DNA of 64,000 nucleotides from Lachnospiraceae bacterium. Lineage in GTDB: Bacteria; Bacillota; Clostridia; Lachnospirales; Lachnospiraceae. The DNA is taken from positions 59,436 to 123,435 of the forward strand of contig JAAWBG010000024.1 in the NCBI GenBank assembly GCA_022792535.1, given 5' to 3'. A program made the translations under genes and the position numbers. A model generated the notes under the pieces. That model did not search any database. It saw nothing but the letters and a program-made list of their open reading frames with translations, and was not told the DNA's origin. This document shows, piece after piece, positions 56,426 through 63,876 of the stretch. The number at the start of each line of letters is the position of its first letter. Within the stretch, counting starts at the first letter, position 1.

Positions 56426-56671
56426 ATGAATGGCTATGAGCAGATCATAAAGCTGATGCGGGAACAGGGGGCGGCAAACAACCTGCCAGTGCCGAGGCTG
56501 GCAGAAATGAAAAATACTGCAGAATGTGACGCGGGAGATTTAATGCTGGACAAAGAGGATCTTTTGATTGCGGATCATTTAAAGGGAAAGCTGAAAGAAG
56601 GAGATACCGTGTTGATCCAGCGGGTTACTGATGATACATACGCCATCATAGAAAGGCTGGTGGAGCCATGA
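56426..56671 (+). CDS. DUF2577 baseplate protein, XkdR-like
   Basis: 81 aa with the typical MNGYEQIIKLMREQGAANN start and GDTVLIQRVTDDTYAIIERL end of DUF2577. Located in the canonical PBSX order between hub and DUF2634. AAAAAGGAGGCTTAAAG precedes the ATG. Overlaps the next gene by 4 bases. Confidence 0.9.
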   Translation: MNGYEQIIKLMREQGAANNLPVPRLAEMKNTAECDAGDLMLDKEDLLIADHLKGKLKEGDTVLIQRVTDDTYAIIERLVEP

Positions 56672-57093
56672 GCCTTTTTCCGGCCTATATCGAAGATGAG
56701 GAGATTTTAGAAGAACTACAGGAAGCAGAAATACCGAAAGAATTTGGAATAGATTTTACCACCGGGCAGTTGACTGGAAAGATCGTAGAAGGTGTGGAGG
56801 CGGTAAAAGTATGGTGCTATCTTGCGCTACGGGTTGCACGATACCGATTCTTTATTTGCAGTTGGGATTATGGAAATGAGATAGAAGATCTGTATGGGCA
56901 GGGATTTAGTGCAGAACACATAGAAAGTGAAGCGGCCCGGATGATTAGAGAATGCTTGCTTGAAAATGACTATATAGAGGATGTGGACGTTTCGGATATT
57001 GAATATAAAAAGGGACGCTTGCGGGCTGTCGTTACGATAGAAACGATTTACGGGGATCGGGAAAGTGATACATATGAAACGGAGGTGGACTGA
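56668..57093 (+). CDS. DUF2634 baseplate wedge protein, XkdS-like
   Basis: 141 aa. KEFGIDFTTGQLTGKIVEGV, VKVWCYLALRVARYRFFICSW and SDIEYKKGRLRAVVTIETIY are the DUF2634/gp25-like wedge signatures. Starts within the DUF2577 stop and is followed two bases later by baseplate J. Confidence 0.92.
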   Translation: MSLFPAYIEDEEILEELQEAEIPKEFGIDFTTGQLTGKIVEGVEAVKVWCYLALRVARYRFFICSWDYGNEIEDLYGQGFSAEHIESEAARMIRECLLENDYIEDVDVSDIEYKKGRLRAVVTIETIYGDRESDTYETEVD

Positions 57094-57095
57094 GT

Positions 57096-58241
57096 ATGTA
57101 TGACGAGAAAGATTTTGATACGATCTTAAAAAATATGCGGGAAAGGGTGGACGGGGATATCAGCACAGAGGAAGGCACTTTGATGCATTTTGCTTTAGCA
57201 CCAGCGGCGGCGGAAATAGAAGAAGTGTACAACAATCTGGAAGCGGCAGACTTAAATGGAAGCGCATTGACGTGCGATAGAGAACACCTAATTCTTTTTG
57301 GAAAAGAAAATAACATTCCCATAAAAACTGCGACAAATGCAAAATGGCTGGCAGAATTTAACCTTGATTTTGAAATAGGAGAGCGGTTTGAGGCTGGGGA
57401 TTTGACTTATATCAATATAGAAAAGGCGGAAGAGCGAAAATATTTTTTAGAGTGCGAGACTGCAGGGGCAGAAGGAAACGTGAAACCGGAAGAGGAGCTT
57501 CTTCCAATCGAATTTATAGAAGGTTACGAAAAAGGAGAGCTGCTTGAGCTGATGGAAGCTGCCATGGATGATGAAGATACGGAGGTTTACCGGAACCGCT
57601 ACCTTATGGAACGGAAACAGGAATACAGTATGAATGGAAACCGCGCGGCTTACCGAAAGTATGTGAAAGGACTGGTCGGCGTTGGAGGCGTGAAGCTGGA
57701 ACGTGTGAAGAAAGATCACAGAAGAATAAAAATATACGTGCTGTCTTCCTTCTGGAAAAAACCTGCAGATGAAGTGATAAGTGAGATACAGGAGAAAGTG
57801 GATCCGAAAGAGTGCCAGGGAGACGGACAGGGAATGGCACCATTTTGGCATGTGGTGGACATTTATCCGGTGGAAGAAAAAATAATTGATATTCAGGCGG
57901 AATTTGAGCTCACAGAGGGTATTTCTTTTGCGGCAGTGCAGCAGGATATTGAAAATGCAGTAGACGATTATTTTATTTCTTTAAATAAGACTTGGGAAGA
58001 TACCGGAAGAAACGGACTGGTGGTTAGAACATTGAAACTGGCAGAGGCAATGGCAGAAGTGACAGGCGTGGTGGATATTCGAAATTTGAGACTGAATGAA
58101 TCAGAGGATAATCTGTTTTTAGAGAAAAACGAGATATCAGCGAAAGGAGAAATTAAGAATGTTAATAGAGTATCAGCCGAAGGTGATGGAGCGGATCCGG
58201 GAGATCAGGGAGATTTGCAAAGCGGAACAGCCGGAAATTGA
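57096..58241 (+). CDS. Baseplate J-like protein, XkdT
   Basis: 381 aa. Baseplate_J signature: LKNMRERVDGDISTEEGTLM, FALAPAAAEIEEVYNNLEAA, an internal domain (IYVLSSFWKKPADEVISEIQ) and LKLAEAMAEVTGVVDIRNLR. The last ~28 residues (NRVSAEGDGADPGDQ...) are read through the start region of the next gene, an 83-base overlap, longer than usual, suggesting an ancestral stop was lost. GGAGGTGGACTGAGT precedes the ATG. Confidence 0.93.
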   Translation: MYDEKDFDTILKNMRERVDGDISTEEGTLMHFALAPAAAEIEEVYNNLEAADLNGSALTCDREHLILFGKENNIPIKTATNAKWLAEFNLDFEIGERFEAGDLTYINIEKAEERKYFLECETAGAEGNVKPEEELLPIEFIEGYEKGELLELMEAAMDDEDTEVYRNRYLMERKQEYSMNGNRAAYRKYVKGLVGVGGVKLERVKKDHRRIKIYVLSSFWKKPADEVISEIQEKVDPKECQGDGQGMAPFWHVVDIYPVEEKIIDIQAEFELTEGISFAAVQQDIENAVDDYFISLNKTWEDTGRNGLVVRTLKLAEAMAEVTGVVDIRNLRLNESEDNLFLEKNEISAKGEIKNVNRVSAEGDGADPGDQGDLQSGTAGN

Positions 58242-58830
58242 CTGCATTGATCCAGAGATAGAACGAATTTTAATGAATATGTTCATTACCACAGCGGATG
58301 AATATGGAATCGCACGTTTTGAACAGGAATTAGGAATTGTGCCAGTACCAGGACAGAACCTAGAGGAACGGAGAATTGCGGTGTTGGTAAGGGTAATAAG
58401 AAAGAATCTTAATTTTCAGGATATTCTTAATCTGATATACAATTATTCTAATGAAATAGAATTAAAGCCGGATTATGATGCAGAAGAATTATTGATTAAA
58501 GTTAATGATTCTATTGATAATGTGTTAGCGATTTATAAAACATTAGATGATATTTTAGGATTAAACATTTATATTTATTTTGTGTACGAAATCATGATAT
58601 TTTTAGAAATGTTGGAAATGCCAAAAATATTGGAAATGGAAACATTTATTTTACAGCATTTTTTGAAAGAATGCGTCACGGAAACAGAACTGGAAACCTG
58701 TATAAAGAATAGCGAAATATTCGAAAGTGACTTTATAACCAAACAACATAATCTGTGGTATCTGGATGGAAGCGTGAGTATGGATGGCAGCAGGATAATG
58801 GATGCGGAGGAGATCAAGGAGGAAATGTAG
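58159..58830 (+). CDS. YmfQ/DUF2313 baseplate protein, XkdU-like
   Basis: 223 aa. LIEYQPKVMERIREIREICK, RFEQELGIVPVPGQNLEERR and LNFQDILNLIYNY are the typical YmfQ start. AAAGGAGAAATTAAGA precedes the ATG, which lies inside the end of baseplate J. The C-terminal half is A+T-richer and unlike usual family members. Caps the wedge and links to tail fibres. Confidence 0.88.
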   Translation: MLIEYQPKVMERIREIREICKAEQPEIDCIDPEIERILMNMFITTADEYGIARFEQELGIVPVPGQNLEERRIAVLVRVIRKNLNFQDILNLIYNYSNEIELKPDYDAEELLIKVNDSIDNVLAIYKTLDDILGLNIYIYFVYEIMIFLEMLEMPKILEMETFILQHFLKECVTETELETCIKNSEIFESDFITKQHNLWYLDGSVSMDGSRIMDAEEIKEEM

Positions 58831-58832
58831 AC

Positions 58833-59213
58833 ATGTCAAAGGTGATTACTACGGTGTTGGCAAAGAAGAAAATGCTGCTTGCAAGAGCAGGAAAACAGAC
58901 GTTGCCACCAATTAAACAAATGGTATTTGGAATCGGCGGCGTGGATGATTCAGGAGAAGTTTTAGAAATCGAAGAAATGCAGCAGGAGTTGAATCATGAA
59001 GTATATCGAAAGGATATTGGAGAAGTGGAAATTATAAGCGATACACAGATTAGATATTCCTGCATATTAGAAGAAAATGAGCTGGTGGATCAAAATATCA
59101 GCGAGATAGCCTTAGCAGACGCGGAGGGCGATTTGATCGCTATTAAGAATTTTAAAGCCAAAGGAAAAGACAGTGACTTTTTATTCGTGTTTAAAATTAA
59201 TGATACTATGTAG
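58833..59213 (+). CDS. Tail fibre/collar N-terminal-like protein
   Basis: 126 aa. SKVITTVLAKKKMLLARAGK, MVFGIGGVDDSGEVLEIEEMQ and RYSCILEENELVDQNISEIALADAEGDL follow the DUF3751-type phage tail-fibre attachment domain, here as a separate small gene. ATCAAGGAGGAAATGTAG overlaps the previous stop and gives the ribosome-binding site; the in-frame start at 58755 is rejected. Confidence 0.8.
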   Translation: MSKVITTVLAKKKMLLARAGKQTLPPIKQMVFGIGGVDDSGEVLEIEEMQQELNHEVYRKDIGEVEIISDTQIRYSCILEENELVDQNISEIALADAEGDLIAIKNFKAKGKDSDFLFVFKINDTM

Positions 59214-59229
59214 AAAAGGAGAGTAGCAG

Positions 59230-60543
59230 ATGGCAGATTTTGAAATCATGGAAAATCCAGAATATACAGAACAGATCCGCAAGTTTGAGCCGACAGACCC
59301 GGCCCATGCGGATCTGTTTAATTCTGTGACAGAAAAAATGATCAATAACGAAGCGTTTTTGAAAAAGGAATTGGATAAGCAGGGTACTGGTACACAGGAG
59401 CAGTTTCAGCAGCAGTATGAGCAGCTTACAGGCTACACAGACCAGAAGATTGCCCAGTTGATTGACGGTGCCCCGGAAACCCTCGATACACTAAAAGAGG
59501 TTGCGGACGCTATCGCAGAGAATGAGACCGTTGTGGAAGCTCTGAATGAGGCAATCGGGAAGAAAATGGATAAAAGCGAAGCCTTGTCTCAGACTGGGGA
59601 TAGTAAAGAAAATACGGTGACATTTACAAGTGAAGATAACGCTTCTCCCTCTTCCTGGACAGATGTACCTATATTGGGAAGCGGTGAGCGGCATAGCAGT
59701 ATTTTCAGTAAAATATCTATCATGTTTAAGAATATCCGGTGGATCTATAAGAAGCTGGGGACGACGGATATATCCAGTCTAGGAGGCGGAACAGTGACAG
59801 GGGCAATTGGTAAGCTGAACACGGATATTGCAAATACAGCCTCAAGGATTCCTTCGAGAACCAGTCAGCTTACCAATGACAGCGGATTCAAAACAACAGA
59901 TACCACTTATGGCCTGGCAACACAAACAGCAAATGGCCTTATGAGTAATTCTGATAAACAAAAATTAGATGGGATTGCGTCAGGTGCACAGAAAAATACG
60001 GTGACAGGAATCAAAGGAAATTCAGAAGGCAGTTACCGTACTGGAAACGTGAATCTTACTGCAGCAAATATTGGAGCGGCAGCAAGCAGCCATACACACA
60101 GCTATTTACCTCTTTCAGGAGGAACACTTACGGGAAGTGTAAATGTTTCAGGCGGGAGAATTGCATCAAAACCTGTATATGACAGTACTACAACTGGAAG
60201 TGCCAATCTAGTCATACAGTCAACTGGATGGATGCAGAGACATTCTTCTTCTTCCAGACGCTACAAACATGATATAAAAGATATAGACATAGATTCTATC
60301 CATAAACTTTATGATCTTCCAGTCGTCACTTTTAAATATAAGGATGGTTACATTGATCAAGAGGACGAACGCTATCAAAAAGACATACCTGGAATCATTG
60401 TGGAGGATTTAGAAAAAATACTTCCAATTGCGGTAAATCATGAAAATGGAAAGCCTGAAATGTGGAATAACAATATATTGATTCCCTGTCTATTAAAATT
60501 GATTCAGGATTTAAAGAAGGAGGTTGATCAACTATCGAAATAA
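59230..60543 (+). CDS. Tail fibre with S74 intramolecular chaperone
   Basis: 437 aa. N-terminal attachment region with a helical coil (EQFQQQYEQLTGYTDQKIAQ), a fibre shaft containing SRTSQLTNDSGFKTT, GLMSNSDKQKLDGIASGAQK and HSYLPLSGGTLTGSV, and a C-terminal peptidase S74 chaperone (SSRRYKHDIKDIDIDSIHKL ... VVTFKYKDGY). The chaperone trimerises the fibre and is usually released by self-cleavage near the Ser-Ser-Arg-Arg-Tyr start. Binds the host receptor. Complete and likely functional. Confidence 0.93.
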   Translation: MADFEIMENPEYTEQIRKFEPTDPAHADLFNSVTEKMINNEAFLKKELDKQGTGTQEQFQQQYEQLTGYTDQKIAQLIDGAPETLDTLKEVADAIAENETVVEALNEAIGKKMDKSEALSQTGDSKENTVTFTSEDNASPSSWTDVPILGSGERHSSIFSKISIMFKNIRWIYKKLGTTDISSLGGGTVTGAIGKLNTDIANTASRIPSRTSQLTNDSGFKTTDTTYGLATQTANGLMSNSDKQKLDGIASGAQKNTVTGIKGNSEGSYRTGNVNLTAANIGAAASSHTHSYLPLSGGTLTGSVNVSGGRIASKPVYDSTTTGSANLVIQSTGWMQRHSSSSRRYKHDIKDIDIDSIHKLYDLPVVTFKYKDGYIDQEDERYQKDIPGIIVEDLEKILPIAVNHENGKPEMWNNNILIPCLLKLIQDLKKEVDQLSK

Positions 60544-60587
60544 GTTATCTGTATGTTTTGTAAACTAAAAAAATGTTATTTTGTCTG

Positions 60588-60617
60588 AAAACACTTAAAA
60601 GTTCTAAGTGTTTTTTT
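60588..60617 (+). terminator. Terminator after the tail fibre gene
   Basis: AAAACACTTA pairs with TAAGTGTTTT over a short loop, running into a T7 tract; separates structural and lysis genes. Confidence 0.82.
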
Positions 60618-60653
60618 GATGCAAAATATACCATAGAAAAGAGGTGAGAACTT

Positions 60654-61001
60654 ATGAACATTTTACAGTTTATTCAGGAAAACTGGCTGGAATGGCTTTT
60701 TGCCATTGTCACGTTTATTCTGGGATGTCTCTACCGGGATGTGAAAAAGCGTCTGAAAGACGAACAGCAGAAGAGCACTGCCATTGCGGAGGGAGTGAAG
60801 AGCCTTCTGCGGGAAAGTATTGTTCAGAATTATAATAAATATCTGGACCGGGCCTGCTGTCCTATTTATGCAAAGGAAAGCGTGAAGAAAGTGTATGAAT
60901 CGTACCACAATCTTGGTGGAAACGACGTTGCAACGAAACTTTATCACAAATTATTGGAGATGCCAGAAGAAAGAGAATCAGAAGAGAGTGAGGAATTATA
61001 G
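60654..61001 (+). CDS. Small membrane protein of the lysis cassette (holin-like)
   Basis: 115 aa. One N-terminal membrane helix (WLEWLFAIVTFILGCLY) and a basic/acidic helical tail (KKRLKDEQQKSTAIAEGVK). Layout resembles gut-phage holin-associated proteins. AAAAGAGGTGAGAACTT precedes the ATG; its stop overlaps the next GTG start (TAGTG). May be a second holin or an antiholin. Confidence 0.75.
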   Translation: MNILQFIQENWLEWLFAIVTFILGCLYRDVKKRLKDEQQKSTAIAEGVKSLLRESIVQNYNKYLDRACCPIYAKESVKKVYESYHNLGGNDVATKLYHKLLEMPEERESEESEEL

Positions 61002-61249
61002 TGAAAGAAAACATTTTAAAGGGAACATTTTTGAATGAAAAAGCAAGACAATGGCTGAAAGCTGCAGGAATACGGGCAGTGAAAACCATGGCTCAGTCAG
61101 CGGCAGCTATGCTTCCGGCCACAGCCATGATCACAGAGGTAGACTGGAAAGTTGTGCTGGGAACAGCGGCACTGGCGGGAGTGGCCTCCCTGCTTACTTC
61201 CCTGAAAGGTCTGCCGGAACTGGAAGCGGGAGAGGTTTCCCAGAGTTAA
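61001..61249 (+). CDS. Phage holin, r1t-type
   Basis: 82 aa, GTG start overlapping the upstream stop. Two hydrophobic segments (VKTMAQSAAAMLPATAMITE and VVLGTAALAGVASLLTSLKG) and the FLNEKARQWLKAAGIRAVKT start of the r1t holin group. Makes the membrane lesion that releases the amidase. Confidence 0.9.
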   Translation: MKENILKGTFLNEKARQWLKAAGIRAVKTMAQSAAAMLPATAMITEVDWKVVLGTAALAGVASLLTSLKGLPELEAGEVSQS

Positions 61250-61301
61250 AATTAAAAGAAAAAAGTTAAAACACACCTAAAAAGGAGAAAGGAAGAAAAT
61301 T

Positions 61302-62219
61302 ATGAATATCAATAGAGAATTTGTATCAGTAAAAAATACTTATACAGGAGAAAATAAGCCCAAATACATTGTGGTGCACGAGACAGATAATTTTTCTAAA
61401 GGAGCAGGGGCAAAACGTCACGCTTCTGCCCAGGCGGCAGGTCATTTAGACACTTCCGTTCATTACTATGCTGGATCAGACGGTGTTTACCAGGCAGCAG
61501 ACCACCGGAATGGCACTTATTCCGTAGGAAAGGAATATGGAGGAAATCATTCAGTAAAGGATGCTTCTAACCGCAATACCATCAATATTGAAATCTGTGT
61601 CAACAGCGATGGGGACTATACGAAAGCCCGTGAAAACGCTATTGATCTGGTAAAATATCTGATTAAACAGACTGGAATTCCAGCCGATCGTGTGATCCGC
61701 CACTTTGACGCCAAAGGAAAGTACTGCCCCAGAAAAATGATGGATCAGCCAGCTTTGTGGGAGGATTTTAAGAAACAGGTTGGACAAGGTGGAACAACTG
61801 TGCAGCAGGATAATGAGAAGCCTGTAGAAACCACGGAAAGTAAGAGACCCTGGTACCGTGTCGGTTCCGGGTGGAAGAATGGAATCTGTCAGAATCAGAC
61901 GGGAGCATATCACGATAAAAACCTTGCGATTCAATCTTGCCAGGTTGAGCAGAATGTTTATGATGAAAGTGGAACTATTATTCATTCCAGCGGTCAAAAC
62001 AGCCAGAACGGATCTGAAAAGGGTAATGTGCCATTTCAGGTGAAAGTGTTGGTTAGTGACTTAAATTGCCGAAGTGAGCCATCTATGAGCGGAAAGGTGA
62101 GGGGGCAGACGGGAAAAGGAGTGTTTACCATTACGGAGGTTCAAAACGGATGGGGCAGGCTGAAAAGCGGTGCCGGGTGGATTTATTTAGAGAATCCAAA
62201 ATATTGTAAAAAACTGTAA
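61302..62219 (+). CDS. Endolysin: N-acetylmuramoyl-L-alanine amidase with SH3-like domain
   Basis: 305 aa. Amidase_2 domain at about 5-165 with zinc ligands in YIVVHETDN (His26) and VIRHFDAKGKYCPRKM. A linker with a WYRVGSGWKNGICQNQTGAY / AIQSCQ segment (SPOR-like) follows. The C-terminal SH3b domain (VLVSDLNCRSEPSMSGKVRG ... GWGRLKSGAGWIYL) binds the wall. Cleaves the peptide from muramic acid. AAAGGAGAAAGGAAGAAAATT precedes the ATG within a 20-base limit of spacing. Confidence 0.94.
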   Translation: MNINREFVSVKNTYTGENKPKYIVVHETDNFSKGAGAKRHASAQAAGHLDTSVHYYAGSDGVYQAADHRNGTYSVGKEYGGNHSVKDASNRNTINIEICVNSDGDYTKARENAIDLVKYLIKQTGIPADRVIRHFDAKGKYCPRKMMDQPALWEDFKKQVGQGGTTVQQDNEKPVETTESKRPWYRVGSGWKNGICQNQTGAYHDKNLAIQSCQVEQNVYDESGTIIHSSGQNSQNGSEKGNVPFQVKVLVSDLNCRSEPSMSGKVRGQTGKGVFTITEVQNGWGRLKSGAGWIYLENPKYCKKL

Positions 62220-62236
62220 GAAATGGAGAGGATCAG

Positions 62237-62503
62237 ATGGCAGCAGAAAAAAAGTCGGTAGCAAAAGAAATAGATAAGCAGTCCTCAGAGTATAGGGTTG
62301 TTGGAGGCAAATTTAAAAATAAAGCAGAAGCAAACACAGCCTTGAAAGAAATTTTCAAGAAGGGCTTTAAAAATGCAGGGCTTATGGTGTTGGGAAATGA
62401 ATTCGTGGTTTTGTTTGGAACTTACAATACCGCCTATGCTGCAGAAATGAACGCAGAAGCAGTTAAAAAGGCAGGTTTTAAATCTGAAATTTTGGAAATT
62501 TAG
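62237..62503 (+). CDS. SPOR-like small protein after the endolysin
   Basis: 88 aa. YRVVGGKFKNKAEANTALKE and GLMVLGNEFVVLFGTYNTAY fit a SPOR domain, a peptidoglycan-binding fold. No signal peptide. Seventeen bases after the amidase, so part of the lysis operon; perhaps an accessory wall-binding subunit of the endolysin. Confidence 0.75.
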   Translation: MAAEKKSVAKEIDKQSSEYRVVGGKFKNKAEANTALKEIFKKGFKNAGLMVLGNEFVVLFGTYNTAYAAEMNAEAVKKAGFKSEILEI

Positions 62504-62509
62504 AAAAAA

Positions 62510-62552
62510 ATATAACCAAAGAATGGAAAAATCCGTTCTTTGGTTATATTTT
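62510..62552 (+). terminator. Strong terminator at the end of the late operon
   Basis: TATAACCAAAGAATGG pairs with CCGTTCTTTGGTTATA (16 bp, one mismatch or G-U), followed by TTTTC. Closes the late transcript. Confidence 0.9.
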
Positions 62553-62648
62553 CACCAAGAAATAAGTGGGAACTACAATAACTCTCACTCAATTGTATTT
62601 ATACAATTAGAATTATATAATTTAAAGAGAAAGATGTCAATAAAAAAA

Positions 62649-63023
62649 TTATATTCTAGCAGGAACTTCAAAACCTGCGTCAGTGATTTTTCTAATTAAA
62701 GTAGTAGTTTTCAATCCATTACGTATTCCCTTAATACCATTTTCTTTTCCAAATTTCACCAATACAGCATTATAATTCAAATTGCTTTCAAATCGTGCTA
62801 CACTTTCTATTCTCCATTGTCTTTCCTCTTCTGTTTCATTTTCTACAAAACAACTTTTTGGGCACCAAAATTTTAAAGATCCCCAGTCGCTAGTTGCTTG
62901 AAGGAAAAATGCTTTTTCGGTTTCTTTCAAAACTTCCAATTCTTCACCCATGTCTGCCGCTTCAATTATCATTCTTTCATTCTGTGCAAAATTTCTATTT
63001 AAAAACCAACTTTTGATTGTCAT
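62649..63023 (-). CDS. Hypothetical leftward protein of the terminal cassette, 124 aa
   Basis: Unrecognised. Product TIKSWFLNRNFAQNERMIIE..., containing CPKSCFVENETEEERQWRIE and a C-terminal GIKGIRNGLKTTTLIRKI segment. No membrane helix. AGGAGGGAATTGAT precedes the start on the minus strand. Its promoter (63076-63104) carries the same operator as the regulator next door, so it is probably controlled by it. Might be a lysogenic conversion or superinfection-exclusion protein; not provable. Confidence 0.72.
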   Translation of the reverse strand: MTIKSWFLNRNFAQNERMIIEAADMGEELEVLKETEKAFFLQATSDWGSLKFWCPKSCFVENETEEERQWRIESVARFESNLNYNAVLVKFGKENGIKGIRNGLKTTTLIRKITDAGFEVPARI

Positions 63024-63075
63024 ATCAATTCCCTCCTGTTTGGTTTGTTGTTTGCTCGTTTCTTGCTATGGTCAT

Positions 63076-63104
63076 ATAATACACGATAATAGACTAAAAT
63101 GCAA
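63076..63104 (-). promoter_or_regulatory. Leftward promoter with GATAATAGA operator in its spacer
   Basis: On the minus strand -35 TTGCAT (63099-63104), 17-bp spacer, -10 TATTAT (63076-63081). The spacer on the plus strand is the operator copy ACACGATAATAGACTA (63081-63096). Confidence 0.75.
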
Positions 63105-63115
63105 TATGTAATAAT

Positions 63116-63206
63116 ACACAAAAATAGATGATTGAAACATGGGATTTATTGTGCAAATTGATACGCAAAAATAGACGTTGACAGAAAAATAAAAATCTAT
63201 TATCAT
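63116..63206 (+). promoter_or_regulatory. Promoter and operator copies upstream of the small HTH regulator
   Basis: -35 TTGACA (63178-63183), 17-bp spacer, -10 TATCAT (63201-63206). Operator copies: ACACAAAAATAGATGA (63116-63131), ACGCAAAAATAGACGT (63163-63178) abutting the -35, and an inverted GATAATAGA copy overlapping the spacer and -10 (about 63196-63206). Confidence 0.75.
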
Positions 63207-63232
63207 ATGTTATATAGAAAGGAAGTGAGATT

Positions 63233-63493
63233 ATGAGTGGGGTTATAAATAAAGTGCCCTATGGTACAAATGGAATTATAGATTTTTCAAAATTATGGGA
63301 ACTTTTAGAAAGAAAAGGTCATAATAAGCAGTGGCTTAAAAATAATGGCATTCATTCTAACACGGTAGCGAAACTAACAAAGAATGAAAATGTAACTTGT
63401 GAAGTTATCGCTAATTTGTGCAACTTACTAAACTGCCAGATATGGGAGATTATGGAATATAAGAAGAAAATCAAAGAAAATGAAAATACATGA
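63233..63493 (+). CDS. Small XRE/Cro-type HTH regulator
   Basis: 86 aa of the compact HTH_26 type: IDFSKLWELLERKGHNKQWLKNNGIHSNTVAKLTKNENVT..., ending in NLLNCQIWEIMEY. AAAGGAAGTGAGATT precedes the ATG. Its flanks carry at least six copies of one operator motif, located in three promoter regions, so it probably represses its own gene, the leftward 124-aa gene and the rightward 50-aa gene. Confidence 0.88.
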   Translation: MSGVINKVPYGTNGIIDFSKLWELLERKGHNKQWLKNNGIHSNTVAKLTKNENVTCEVIANLCNLLNCQIWEIMEYKKKIKENENT

Positions 63494-63532
63494 AAATAGA
63501 CTATTGACAAATACACGATAATAGACTATAAT
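63488..63532 (+). promoter_or_regulatory. Consensus promoter with operator in its spacer, upstream of the 50-aa gene
   Basis: -35 TTGACA (63504-63509), 17-bp spacer, -10 TATAAT (63527-63532), both perfect. ACACGATAATAGACTA (63513-63528) fills the spacer and is identical over 16 bases to the copy at 63081. A further copy, ACATGAAAATAGACTA (63488-63503), abuts the -35 upstream. Confidence 0.85.
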
Positions 63533-63588
63533 ATAATTAGTCCAAGATAGAAAGGGCTAATAACTCGAAAGGGAGAAAGGAGAAAAAA

Positions 63589-63741
63589 ATGGATATGAAT
63601 GAGAGAGAACGAAAAGACACAATGATGTCAACACTTTATGAAATCCGCTTAATGGTGGATGCTGACAGCAAAGAAACATACACCAAAGAGGAGATTTTAA
63701 ACCTGTTAGACACAATAGCAAGAGCAAAAGGGGCTGAATAA
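63589..63741 (+). CDS. Small hypothetical protein of the terminal cassette, 50 aa
   Basis: Product MDMNERERKDTMMSTLYEIR ..., acidic and helical, ending IARAKGAE. GGGAGAAAGGAG precedes the ATG and a perfect consensus promoter lies 57 bases upstream, so strong expression is expected when derepressed. An antirepressor, toxin or anti-defence peptide is conceivable; nothing in the sequence decides. A GGGCGGC/GCCGCCC hairpin follows. Confidence 0.65.
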   Translation: MDMNERERKDTMMSTLYEIRLMVDADSKETYTKEEILNLLDTIARAKGAE

Positions 63742-63876
63742 ACAGCCCCAACACAACAGAAAAGGGCGGCAGACACACGGGCCGCCCGATTCATAAAAAG
63801 TATTATAGCAAATTAACAGTGATGGATCAAGTGAAATTAGAGGAGAGATATTATGATTATGTAGGATTACAATACA

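Larger units (their letters stand above)
24913..63741. mobile_element. Integrated contractile-tailed prophage, about 38 kb
   Basis: A tyrosine integrase at the left end beside rlmD, a divergent repressor/Cro switch, early small genes with a Rep, partition and DNA-modification set, then packaging, head, contractile tail, lysis and a terminal regulatory cassette form a complete temperate phage order. Structural genes are intact apart from the frameshifted early methylase. The left boundary lies in 24913-24991. The right boundary is uncertain: it may be after 62553, after 63741, or beyond the window, because no direct repeat matching the left junction was found. Confidence 0.88.

Noticed and set aside
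63076..63532. CRISPR-like interpretation of the repeated GATAATAGA motif
   Set aside because: Copies are only about 16 bases, irregularly spaced and partly inverted, and each sits in a promoter; they are operators, not a CRISPR array.
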